DNA of 64,000 bases from Pseudomonas paralactis (lineage in GTDB: Bacteria > Pseudomonadota > Gammaproteobacteria > Pseudomonadales > Pseudomonadaceae), in contig NZ_JYLN01000010.1 of NCBI RefSeq assembly GCF_001439735.1, forward strand, positions 124,001 to 188,000. The letters run 5' to 3'. The translations under genes and the position numbers were made by a program. Positions within the stretch are counted from its first letter, which is position 1; each line of letters starts with the position of its first letter. This document shows, one piece after another, positions 43,504 through 51,198 of the stretch. The notes below the pieces were generated by a model. That model did not search any database. It was not told the origin of the DNA and saw only the letters and a program-made list of their open reading frames with translations.

Positions 43504-43739
43504 GTTCTCATCGCACGCCGTATACGCATCCACTCTCGATAAGCCGCAGTCCGCTGCGCATCCGCACGCTTCTTCGCCTCCGTGAAGCGCGCCCAGGTCG
43601 TTGCATCGCCGCTGTAGTGTTCGATGATGTTATACGCCTGCGCATCCAGTCGATCCGCTTCGAAAAACATCTGGGTGTTCTGCGCAATCTCCTCATCCCA
43701 CGTTTGCCTGGTTGTGTAATCCAGCACCTGACTGTTCAT
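43500..43739 (-). CDS. Small hypothetical protein
   Basis: 79 residues, mostly helical and charged, starting MNSQVLDYTTRQTWDEEIAQ; ATG 43739 overlaps the end of the upstream gene by four bases (ATGA). The long ORF extending back to 44012 is an out-of-context extension across that gene. The stop codon is supplied by the REPIN end. No signal peptide; function not recognised. Confidence 0.65.
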   Translation of the reverse strand: MNSQVLDYTTRQTWDEEIAQNTQMFFEADRLDAQAYNIIEHYSGDATTWARFTEAKKRADAQRTAAYREWMRIRRAMRT

Positions 43740-43993
43740 TGTGTAACGCCCTCCGCCCACTGAATTTCTTCTGCCCCGCACCAGCGCACATCGGTAATGC
43801 CGTATTTTTCCGCCATCGGCTTGGACACGCGCTTGAGGTTGTTTTGACCGAACCTGGGGATGACCGCCACGCCGGCATCGCAACTGGCCCAGTGCCATGC
43901 TTCGGCATTGTTCATGCGTGCCGTACGCACGATAAAGGACCTCGGCTCGCCGTGAAGTTGATACTTGATGGTAAATAGCTCGTTGGTTTTCAT
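43736..43993 (-). CDS. Small conserved hypothetical protein (DUF6555-like)
   Basis: 85 residues; GGAGG lies five bases before the ATG. The sequence YQLHGEPRSFIVRTARMNNA and WHWASCDAGVAVIPRFG match the pattern I associate with the Pseudomonas DUF6555 family, soluble and without known function. Translationally coupled to the 79-residue gene downstream. Confidence 0.7.
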   Translation of the reverse strand: MKTNELFTIKYQLHGEPRSFIVRTARMNNAEAWHWASCDAGVAVIPRFGQNNLKRVSKPMAEKYGITDVRWCGAEEIQWAEGVTQ

Positions 43994-44092
43994 GAGGCCT
44001 CCCTATGCTCATGAACTACAGATATTTGGCGTCAAAAAAAATTCAAAGAACTTGTCGGACAATTCGATGGGGGGCGGGCGGCGGTATGGCAG

Positions 44093-44374
44093 TCAGTCAT
44101 CCACGGTAAACGTTACCCACCCGGCTCCGTCAGCGGGCCGCTCTATTTCGGCGATTACACCGCTGACGGAGGTGCCGTCCGGCATGTTCACCGTGACAAA
44201 GTTGGGATTGCCGGGCCACTGCAGGGGAGTGTCAAAGTCCAGGCGGACCAGGGTTGGTTTGCCGCTACTCGTCAGATTTACGTCAACGTGTTCGTTAAGG
44301 CGTTCATCCGCCTGGGTTCCCAAGTGGCGCGAAGCCGTGATGATGCTGGCGGGGCCTTGATAGTCGTAAGACAT
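44093..44374 (-). CDS. Small hypothetical protein
   Basis: 93 residues starting MSYDYQGPASIITASRHLG; the start at 44428 would add an unlikely 18-residue leader. Beta-rich, acidic, with a TSSGKPTLVRLDFDTPLQW core and ending FTVDD. No signal peptide or membrane segment. Function not recognised. Confidence 0.6.
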   Translation of the reverse strand: MSYDYQGPASIITASRHLGTQADERLNEHVDVNLTSSGKPTLVRLDFDTPLQWPGNPNFVTVNMPDGTSVSGVIAEIERPADGAGWVTFTVDD

Positions 44375-44472
44375 CTTGCAATACCTCATGCAAAGGGCGG
44401 CGGATGCGCCCGGGTTCTTGTGTGGCAAGCGCGGGTCAGTGATTGTTCAATCCAAATGACCCGGCGGCGCCG

Positions 44473-45237
44473 TCAGTGCGTGTGGGGCGTTGCGGTGGGG
44501 TCGTCGATCTGGATGATCGTGCCCTGGCGCCAGGCATCTGCACCGGGTGCGACTGCCGGTGGGGCTATATCGGCGCGTGAGCGCTTTTTCTCGGTGCTGT
44601 CGATGCCCAGGCGCTGATCGCGCTCGGCAACCATCTTCGGATCGGCGTGGCCGTCAGCGGTAAAGCCCATCATCAGTTGAGGCACACCCAATGGCAGGCG
44701 TTTGTGCAGGTCGGTATGCCAGGTGTGCCAGGTCTTGCCGTAGGTGTGCACCAGTTTTTCCATCAGCGCGTGCTCGGCCACCGCGGGAATGCCGGGCGCG
44801 ACCAGCTGGCCGGATTTCACCTCATGCACATGGCTGTGCCACAAGGCCTTCTCCGGGGCCGGCAGGCTGTTGAACAACTGCTCGCTGATGATGTACTCCA
44901 CGCCCATCAACTTGGCGTCCTTGCGGTTGCCGTCGTAAATCACGCACTGGATCACCTCCTCGTTAAGGATGGCGCAGTAGTGGTGCGCTTCCATCTGCAC
45001 GTCGGGGTGGCCGTTGTAGAAGTGAAAGCCGTCCAGATAGGCATTCAGCGCGTCGATGGGCGGGCGCGACTGCAGCAGCGCGGCACCGGTATCGAGTGCT
45101 CGCGTGCCTGGCGATTTGGCGTCACCCGGCGCCACCACGTTGGAGGCTGAGTCATTGCCCGCGCAAGCCGTCAGCGAGGCGACGCAAATGGCCAGGCACA
45201 GCGATGGGAGCGCAGGTTGCAGGCGGTGGATGTTCAT
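44473..45237 (-). CDS. Lipoprotein of the oil-body-associated protein family (OBAP, DUF1264)
   Basis: 254 residues; GGAGGG precedes the ATG. Signal peptide with lipobox SLTAC (Cys ~25). The central ~170 residues match the OBAP family: EAHHYCAILNEEVIQCVIYD, KLMGVEYIISEQLF, EKALWHSHVHEVKSGQL and WHTDLHKRLPLG. In plants these proteins sit on oil bodies; bacterial members are mostly exported and uncharacterised. The many His residues suggest metal binding. Role unknown. Confidence 0.8.
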   Translation of the reverse strand: MNIHRLQPALPSLCLAICVASLTACAGNDSASNVVAPGDAKSPGTRALDTGAALLQSRPPIDALNAYLDGFHFYNGHPDVQMEAHHYCAILNEEVIQCVIYDGNRKDAKLMGVEYIISEQLFNSLPAPEKALWHSHVHEVKSGQLVAPGIPAVAEHALMEKLVHTYGKTWHTWHTDLHKRLPLGVPQLMMGFTADGHADPKMVAERDQRLGIDSTEKKRSRADIAPPAVAPGADAWRQGTIIQIDDPTATPHTH

Positions 45238-45370
45238 TGGGGATTCCCTCCATGGGCAGTTGTAGAGAACATCTAGAAAGCCTGTCGAGGAGGGTGTTCA
45301 ACCGGATATGGGGGAGGCGGCGCGCAAGATTATGGAACAACCCTTCAGCGTGCCGGGTCATTTTTTATAA

Positions 45371-45613
45371 GTGTTCAACAACGCCCAAGTCACTGGCCTC
45401 GCGGCGGCTGCGCAACGCTGTGGTTATGCGCCTCAATACGCGCTACTGGTGGATTTCGCGTCGGACGCCAATGCCGTCATGAGCAACGGCACTTCGCCTT
45501 GTGCGGGTTGCCTGGCGATCCCGACGGAGAACACCCATGGTTATGAACTGGTGGTCGACGGTGCGATTCAAGCCTGCGCGCTGACCCTTGCCGACTACCT
45601 TGCAACGTTGTGA
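45371..45613 (+). pseudogene. Fragment of an M42-type aminopeptidase (C-terminal end)
   Basis: 80 residues read as a C-terminal peptidase fragment: ALLVDFASDANAVMSNG followed by CLAIPTENTHGYELV, which resembles the last ~70 residues of M42/NAGGN-system peptidases (conserved SDA...HGYE). The N-terminal metal-binding region is absent; upstream sequence has no homologous frame. Starts at a GTG without a convincing ribosome-binding site. Best read as a decayed remnant, though the frame is intact and it may be expressed with the next gene. Confidence 0.5.
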
Positions 45614-45639
45614 GCGCCCTGTGCAGGAGGATAGAACCC

Positions 45640-46140
45640 ATGTCCATCGCCGCCTCCACCATCGACTATCTGAAAACCCGCGAGCTTACGCTTACCAGCG
45701 CCGAGTCGTGTACGGCAGGCAAGATCATCACGCTGCTGTCTGAAATCGAGGGCGGTGGGGCATGTATCGAGAGCGGCTATGTCGTCTACTCACCGCAAGC
45801 CAAACAACGCTTATTGGGCGTGCGTGCGTACACGATTGAAACCTTCAACCTCACCAGTTGCGAGGTGGCCCGCGAAATGGCCGAAGGTGCCTTGCGAGAC
45901 AGCTCGGCGCACATCGCAGTCGCCACCACCGGCTTGCTGGGGCCTGACGACAAGGACGGTATTCCGGCCGGGACCGTTTGTTTTGCCTGGGCGTATCGAG
46001 CCGGGAAGGCGTTGAGTGTATTCAGTCGCAAAGAGCGTTTCATGGGCACCCGGGAGCAGGTGCAGCTGTATGCGGCGCTGCATGCGTTGAAATGGCTGCC
46101 GCATTTTCACCAGCGGGCCTTGGCGGGGGAGCGGGGTTAG
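45640..46140 (+). CDS. pncC: CinA C-terminal-domain protein (nicotinamide-nucleotide amidohydrolase, PncC-like)
   Basis: 166 residues; AGGAGG stands ten bases before ATG 45640. The family signature LTSAESCTAGKI (~22-33) includes the catalytic Ser, followed by GYVVYSPQAKQRLLGV and VATTGLLGPDDKDGIPAGTV. Such enzymes deamidate NMN to nicotinic acid mononucleotide in NAD recycling. This is a stand-alone C-terminal domain. The second half is somewhat divergent, so it may be a paralogue rather than the main pncC. Confidence 0.82.
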   Translation: MSIAASTIDYLKTRELTLTSAESCTAGKIITLLSEIEGGGACIESGYVVYSPQAKQRLLGVRAYTIETFNLTSCEVAREMAEGALRDSSAHIAVATTGLLGPDDKDGIPAGTVCFAWAYRAGKALSVFSRKERFMGTREQVQLYAALHALKWLPHFHQRALAGERG

Positions 46141-46147
46141 CGGGCCG

Positions 46148-46426
46148 CTAGCCCTGCAGTTCGATATTCAACAGCAGCTCACTGGCGTCGTTCTTACTGG
46201 CGTCAACAACAATGCCATGATAAGTGCAGCTTTCGCCTTTGATCGAAACCGTGTGGGCCTTCAATAATTGCTCCGGCCACGGCGCCAGGATTTGCAGCGA
46301 AACGCTCGCACCCGCTTGTACAACCTTTGCCATGCACTCGCAAGAAAGGGGGTTCACGCCGAGGAGCGTGTCTTGCAGGTAGTCGATTTTGACGCGTTGA
46401 AAGGGGTTAACAGCATCATCGTGCAT
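46148..46426 (-). CDS. Small hypothetical protein
   Basis: 92 residues from the ATG at 46426, preceded by GAGG at seven bases; an upstream ATG at 46450 overlaps the previous stop but has a poorly spaced site. The fold looks beta-rich (VSIKGESCTYHGIVVDASKN). Co-directional with the DUF1652-like gene and converging with cinA-like gene, seven bases apart. Function not recognised. Confidence 0.6.
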   Translation of the reverse strand: MHDDAVNPFQRVKIDYLQDTLLGVNPLSCECMAKVVQAGASVSLQILAPWPEQLLKAHTVSIKGESCTYHGIVVDASKNDASELLLNIELQG

Positions 46427-46449
46427 GGCAAGCCTCGTTGTGTTTTGCA

Positions 46450-46704
46450 TTACTCCACGGAGGAGAGGCGGGATGATTGTCGCGAAACCACCATGTCTTC
46501 GAGGATTTCCCGAACGAGCCGATTGATCCCTGACTCGCCGTGATAAAGAGCACGGTTGATGTTGGCAATGGTGAACTGATTGGCATCGGGCGCGAGCACC
46601 GTCACCGACAGGCTGTTATCCGGATTGATCGTGCAGGAGACACGGCAGTTGCGCAGCCGCCTCGCAAGCGCGCGCTGGATTTGCGCTTTGGTCAACGTGT
46701 CCAT
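46450..46704 (-). CDS. DUF1652-like small protein
   Basis: 84 residues from ATG 46704. The pattern LTKAQIQRALARRLRNCRVSC, then INPDNSLSVTVLAPD, then INRLVREILEDM, resembles the Pseudomonas-restricted DUF1652 family. The upstream extension to 46827 runs into a strong hairpin (46830) and is rejected. Function unknown. Confidence 0.65.
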   Translation of the reverse strand: MDTLTKAQIQRALARRLRNCRVSCTINPDNSLSVTVLAPDANQFTIANINRALYHGESGINRLVREILEDMVVSRQSSRLSSVE

Positions 46705-46829
46705 GGGGTCACCGGATAGCAGGCTTGAACGGATCAAGGTTAGCTCAAATAGGTTGTACGTAAATGCTAGCGAGTTGATGGCAAACCACTCGTCAGGGGC
46801 TCCATCTATTTGTTGAACCCTGATCACCT

Positions 46830-46858
46830 GCGTCAGCCATATTGGGTATGGCTGACGC
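46830..46858 (+). promoter_or_regulatory. 12-bp perfect hairpin before a small lipoprotein gene
   Basis: GCGTCAGCCATA / TATGGCTGACGC with a TTGGG loop lies 32 bases before the start codon at 46891. It is flanked on the + strand by TTGCCTT, too weak for a terminator. It could be a leader structure or a terminator for antisense transcription. Confidence 0.45.
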
Positions 46859-46890
46859 TTGCCTTATCTATCCGTTATAGGTGAAACCTC

Positions 46891-47040
46891 ATGAAGAAGC
46901 TCTATATGTGCCTGGGCCTTTGCAGTGCGTTCATGCTCCACGGCTGTTTCGACAGTTCCAATAACACCACCAAAGACAACACCAGCGGCAGCAAGTCCTC
47001 GGTGCAGATGCAGGAAGGCAAGGCCGACCAAAGCAAGTAA
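46891..47040 (+). CDS. Small lipoprotein
   Basis: 49 residues, MKKLYMCLGLCSAFMLHGCF, followed by a Ser/Asn/Thr/Lys-rich polar tail (NNTTKDNTSGSKSS). The basic start, hydrophobic core and lipobox FMLHGC (Cys19) make export and lipidation likely. No adjacent partner on the + strand; a strong hairpin precedes it. Function unknown. Confidence 0.65.
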   Translation: MKKLYMCLGLCSAFMLHGCFDSSNNTTKDNTSGSKSSVQMQEGKADQSK

Positions 47041-47058
47041 AAGAGCGCTTGAGGTTGT

Positions 47059-48924
47059 TCAGTCTCCCAGCAGCGTGGCGACAAAAGTGTTGTAAAAAAC
47101 TCCCTTTGGGTCGCATACCTTGCGAAAGGCGTTGAAGGCGTCGGTTCTCTGGCTTCGGTGCCGTGCAAGGTTCTTCAAAAAGGCCGGGTTGAAGGGGGCG
47201 GAGGACGTTTGCGAGGGTTGAGTGGGGTCATAGAAGGCGAACATTTTGCCGGTATGGGGCATCCCTCCCAGGTCAACCCAGGCTCTTTCGATAGCTGCAA
47301 AAAAATCCAGCAGGCGACCCGGGTAATCAGATGCCGGGGTAGCAGGCACGTACCCGATAAGGTCGAGGTTTACGAAAGTGGCATTGGGGGTTTGCGTGTA
47401 TGTCCCGGCCAATGCCGTATCGCCGCCCCGCACAAAGCGGAACTCCAGCGGGGCAACGACCAGGAAGTCGCTGGAGCCCTTGATACGTGTTCTCACCGCA
47501 TCAAGCCCTTGCCAGGCTTTACTCAGGCCACTGTCATCCAGCGCCGGTAGCTCGATAAAGTACGACATGAAAATGACGCGTGAAGCTTTGGTCAGCCACA
47601 AGTCGGAGTAGACCGCCGCGGCTTCATCGAAGAGCGTTTCGATGGTGAGGAACCCTGCATCAATGATCGCGCTCGCGGTTGTGGTGTTGCCGCCATACTG
47701 AGCAGCGATGAGGGGAGGCTCGACGATGGGTTCAAACGGTATCAGGTAGGGCGCCCCGAACACGTTTTCTCCCGCGAGGGCACACGCATTCGGTACGTTT
47801 TTCTTCAGGTTTGGAACCTGCGTCGCAGGCGATGCAACCACGTCCCACCACAACACCAGGAAGTTGTCGGTGTAGGGATTGAGAAAGGACTCAACGCGGT
47901 CATGCTCTGTGAGCAGCGCTTTGAACCGGGCGATGAATGCTTGCTCGTTGTCACAGACAATATTCTTTTCCTTGCCTGAGTTCAATGTCGTGGCCCATGG
48001 GCGTGGCAATACCTCAAGGGTGACGGAGGTGACGATTCCCAATGCACCCAGAGACACGCGCGCGAACTGCAAGGGCGACCATCCGCTGACTGCAGGCGTT
48101 TGCGCATCAATGATACGCACCTGACCGTCCGGCCCCATAAGGGTGAACGCCGAGGCGGTTTCCGCAAAGATCGGTGCGTTGATCGTGGCCCCATGGACAT
48201 CGACGGCTGTCATCCCGCCGAGGCTGAAGAAGCCGCCGGCGGTGGCGGTCTGTAGCATCATGTCATGGGCGGTGAGGAAGGCATCCAGCTCATCTTCGCG
48301 CACGCCGGTGTTCACGGTGATCGTATTTTCGGTGGCGTTGAGCACCATTGACTGATCTCCATGGAGCCCCAAGTCTGCATAACAGGACAGGTCGATAAGC
48401 CAGCGGCGGGGGTTTGGGACGCTGCGATTGTCTTCGGCAACCAGGGCCGGCTGTGCATGCCGTTGGCCCGATACGCGCACCGTCGCGCCCGCCGCGTCGG
48501 CCTGGCGAATGATGTCTTGAAGCTCGGCGAGATGAGTGGGGGAGAAGTAGCCTTGACCATCGATTTCCAGGGTATCGACGATGTTCTGGGCCCAGTTTTT
48601 CCACGGTAGCGGCTGAACCTTGAAGTTCAGGGTCGTGCCCGTTACTTCATAGGCGGCCAGCCTGCCGTTATTGGCTGTTTGGACTAACGGCTCTCCCCGA
48701 TTTTGGATGCCGGCGACGGCGGACACATAAGGAGCGACGCCGATTGCATCCGCCGGAATGCCTAGTGATGCCAGTGAAGGGCTGACTTTGTATAAACCAT
48801 TTTCGAAGTTGCCACTGTTCCAATCGCAGGTATGCCATTGGCCTGTCGAATCCAGCCACTGAATCGAAAAGTTCATGACGAAAATGCCGTTGTTAAGGCA
48901 ACCAATGCGCTCGACTTGTTTCAT
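47059..48924 (-). CDS. FAD-linked oxidoreductase with N-terminal partner domain (type II cholesterol-oxidase-like)
   Basis: 621 residues. Residues ~1-105 form a small beta domain homologous to the neighbouring free-standing protein at 49051 (shared FNFxVQWL, WNSG, IGxPxDA). The rest is an FAD_binding_4/VAO-type flavoprotein: VSGQRHAQP (~148-156), whose His may carry covalent FAD, then GGFFSLGGMTAVDVHGATI and VTSVTLEVLPRP, ending RKVCDPKGVFYN. The C-terminal half resembles the cholesterol-oxidase substrate-binding domain. No signal peptide. Substrate not determinable by eye; sugar-lactone oxidases are a possible alternative. Confidence 0.72.
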   Translation of the reverse strand: MKQVERIGCLNNGIFVMNFSIQWLDSTGQWHTCDWNSGNFENGLYKVSPSLASLGIPADAIGVAPYVSAVAGIQNRGEPLVQTANNGRLAAYEVTGTTLNFKVQPLPWKNWAQNIVDTLEIDGQGYFSPTHLAELQDIIRQADAAGATVRVSGQRHAQPALVAEDNRSVPNPRRWLIDLSCYADLGLHGDQSMVLNATENTITVNTGVREDELDAFLTAHDMMLQTATAGGFFSLGGMTAVDVHGATINAPIFAETASAFTLMGPDGQVRIIDAQTPAVSGWSPLQFARVSLGALGIVTSVTLEVLPRPWATTLNSGKEKNIVCDNEQAFIARFKALLTEHDRVESFLNPYTDNFLVLWWDVVASPATQVPNLKKNVPNACALAGENVFGAPYLIPFEPIVEPPLIAAQYGGNTTTASAIIDAGFLTIETLFDEAAAVYSDLWLTKASRVIFMSYFIELPALDDSGLSKAWQGLDAVRTRIKGSSDFLVVAPLEFRFVRGGDTALAGTYTQTPNATFVNLDLIGYVPATPASDYPGRLLDFFAAIERAWVDLGGMPHTGKMFAFYDPTQPSQTSSAPFNPAFLKNLARHRSQRTDAFNAFRKVCDPKGVFYNTFVATLLGD

Positions 48925-49050
48925 GTTGGTTTCCTGTTACGTGGTTTTTAATATGAGATGGGTGGGGTGTTAAAAAGGAACGCCGGCGCCAACTTCTAAC
49001 GGCAAGTCACGAAAAGTTGGTTCCGGGTATCCAACGGAAAAGAACGTAGG

Positions 49051-49377
49051 TTATTCGATCAAGTTAATTGCGAACCCAATGATAGTTGTTCCTACTGCAT
49101 CATAGGTCGCGATCTGGCCATTGGCTGCATACCCCACAAACGGCGTACCTTGGCCGGATGACCCCGCCAGTGCATGCCCATATACCGTGACGGCCAGCGC
49201 GTCGGGCGGTACGCCGATGGTTTCCAGGTTTGGTGTGGTCCGAGATTGCGCCACCGGGTAGTCGCCGCTGTTCCAAGTGGACGTGTACCATTTGCCGTCG
49301 CTCTTGAGCCATTGGACCTTGAAGTTAAATACGTAACCGCCCTTATTGTTGACGGTGATTTTTTGAACTTGTCTCAT
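49051..49377 (-). CDS. Free-standing copy of the oxidoreductase N-terminal domain
   Basis: 108 residues, AGGAGA before the start. MRQVQKITVNNKGGYVFNFK, WNSGDYPVAQSRTTPNLETI and IGVPPDALAVTVYGHA match the N-terminal domain of the flavoprotein 126 bases downstream. No signal peptide, no Cys. Such small proteins may be secreted by other means or form oligomers; function unknown. Confidence 0.7.
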   Translation of the reverse strand: MRQVQKITVNNKGGYVFNFKVQWLKSDGKWYTSTWNSGDYPVAQSRTTPNLETIGVPPDALAVTVYGHALAGSSGQGTPFVGYAANGQIATYDAVGTTIIGFAINLIE

Positions 49378-49841
49378 GGTTATCTCCTGCTGTTGCAGTT
49401 AGGTGGAATGAGTACACGTCAGCCCTGTCTCTTCGCGACAGGTTTTTATTACTTGAGATGATTGCACTGCTGAGAGGCGATAGTGAACCCAGAAATCAAA
49501 CGGGTCGCCTCGCGCCCCGTTTACTGACTGCTGTCAAGTGAGTGAGCGGTTTGTCGCACACTGACCTACATCACTTATTAGATGGGATATCTTGTTTGTA
49601 ACTGCCAACACAAGGTTGGAGGGCATCAGGATGATGTTGGACGGGGTTAGCCTCCTTGGCTGCTGGGTTGAGTCCTTTCTGACACTGAGGTGAGGTTAGT
49701 CGCGGTGCGGATGACCTGCCAGGTTCAGTGGAAAACTATTTAGCTATAAGCTCAATATCGGAAATACCCGTCGCGGAGCCTGTTCTCTGCGGTATGCAAC
49801 GCCCCGGCCCGCCAATGGTCCGAAGCGTTGCACTTTTTACC
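49378..49841. other. 464-base gap without a recognised gene
   Basis: The region upstream of the small domain gene holds two short inverted repeats: CCTGTC / GACAGG followed by TTTTTATT (49424-49450, + orientation), and AAACGGG / CCCGTTT (~49497-49521). No frame with convincing start, composition and ribosome-binding site was found on either strand. It should contain the promoter of the 49377 gene. Confidence 0.5.
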
Positions 49842-51182
49842 TCAGCGCATATGCAGGATGATCGGGCTGCTGCTCGCCGGATCGGTATGCCCGCGCAACT
49901 TGCCCACCGCCTTCACATCGACGGCGCCGCCGTTGTTGCCCCACGTACTGCGCACGTAGCTCAGCACGTCGGCGATTTCCTGATCGGACAACTGCTCACG
50001 AAACGCCGGCATCCGGTACGCGTCCGGCATCCCGGCGGCTACAACGCGCTGTGAGCCGTTGAGGGTGATGTTGATCGCCGAGGCGCTTTCCTTGGCCAGC
50101 GCCGACGTAGCGCCGGCCAGGGGCGGCATCCATTCGGGCTGGCCTTTGCCGTCGAGCCCGTGGCACGAGGCGCAGCGGGTCGCGTAAGTGTACGCGCCGG
50201 GGGCATCCTGGCTCGCCGTCACCGCCTGATACTGCCAGGGGCTGCCGTCGCGCTGTGGGTCGCCGGGCAGGGATTTGAGATAGCGGGCGATAGCGGCCAG
50301 GTCATCGTCCTGCATGAACTGCGTGGAGTTGTTGAAGGCTTCGGTCATCGAGCCGTAGACCACGGCATGGGCATTACGCCCGGTCTTGAGGAACTGCACG
50401 ATCTGCGCTTCGGTCCAGCGGCCCAGGCCGGTGTTGGGATCCTGGCGCAGGCTGGGGGCGTACCAGCCATCGAGCAGTGCACCGGCGAGGAATGGCGCGC
50501 CCGATTCGTCCAGGGCTTTCTCGTTGAAGGCCAGGCCACGCGGGGTATGGCAACTGCCGCAGTGGCCGGGGCCCTGGACGATATAGGCGCCACGGTTCCA
50601 CAGCGCGTCCTGGTCGGGCTTGGCGGCGTAAGTGGCGGTGGGCGCAAACAGGCCATTCCACAGGGCGATAGGCCAGCGCAGGTTGAGCGGCCAGGGAATA
50701 TCGCTGGGGATGTTCGGCTGGTTGGCCGGTTGCACGCCCTTCATGAAGAACGCATACAGCGCCTTCACATCGTCGTCGCTGAGTTTTACGTAAGACGGGT
50801 AGGGCATGGCCGGGTACAGCCGACGGCCGCCCGGTGCAACGCCCTGGCGCACAGCGCGATCGAAGTCGGCCAGGCTGTAGGTGCCTATGCCATGCTCGCG
50901 GTCGGGGGTGATGTTGGTGGCGTGGATCGCCCCCAATGGCGTGGCCATTTCCAGGCCACCGGCGAAGGGCTGCTTGCCGGCCAGGCTGTGGCAAGCCACG
51001 CAGTCACTTACCCGCGCGACGTATTCGCCGCGACTGACCAAAGCCGGGTCGAAACTGGTGGCCTGTTGCTGTTCAAACGGCGAGGCGGGCTCGCGGGTCA
51101 CGTACCAGGCCAGCAGGCCTGCGGCGACCAGGCAGGGCAGCGCCAGCCAGCCTGCGGTTCTTGCGAATCGGCGGTTGTTCAT
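49842..51182 (-). CDS. Membrane-anchored tri-haem cytochrome c (molybdenum hydroxylase electron acceptor)
   Basis: 446 residues with an N-terminal membrane anchor (~11-28). Three CxxCH haem sites: CVACH (61-65), CGSCH (~208) and CASCH (~340), with Met ligands in likely MPYPS/MPAFREQ contexts. This is the standard third subunit of alcohol/aldehyde dehydrogenase systems, passing electrons to the respiratory chain. It follows the molybdopterin subunit by 16 bases and completes the three-gene operon. Confidence 0.92.
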   Translation of the reverse strand: MNNRRFARTAGWLALPCLVAAGLLAWYVTREPASPFEQQQATSFDPALVSRGEYVARVSDCVACHSLAGKQPFAGGLEMATPLGAIHATNITPDREHGIGTYSLADFDRAVRQGVAPGGRRLYPAMPYPSYVKLSDDDVKALYAFFMKGVQPANQPNIPSDIPWPLNLRWPIALWNGLFAPTATYAAKPDQDALWNRGAYIVQGPGHCGSCHTPRGLAFNEKALDESGAPFLAGALLDGWYAPSLRQDPNTGLGRWTEAQIVQFLKTGRNAHAVVYGSMTEAFNNSTQFMQDDDLAAIARYLKSLPGDPQRDGSPWQYQAVTASQDAPGAYTYATRCASCHGLDGKGQPEWMPPLAGATSALAKESASAINITLNGSQRVVAAGMPDAYRMPAFREQLSDQEIADVLSYVRSTWGNNGGAVDVKAVGKLRGHTDPASSSPIILHMR

Positions 51183-51198
51183 GGGCGTTCCCTGTGGG

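Noticed and set aside
49424..49450. CCTGTC/GACAGG hairpin with TTTTTATT as a terminator
   Set aside because: Oriented for + strand transcription where no + gene exists nearby, with only a six-base stem. Kept only as a note in the gap description.
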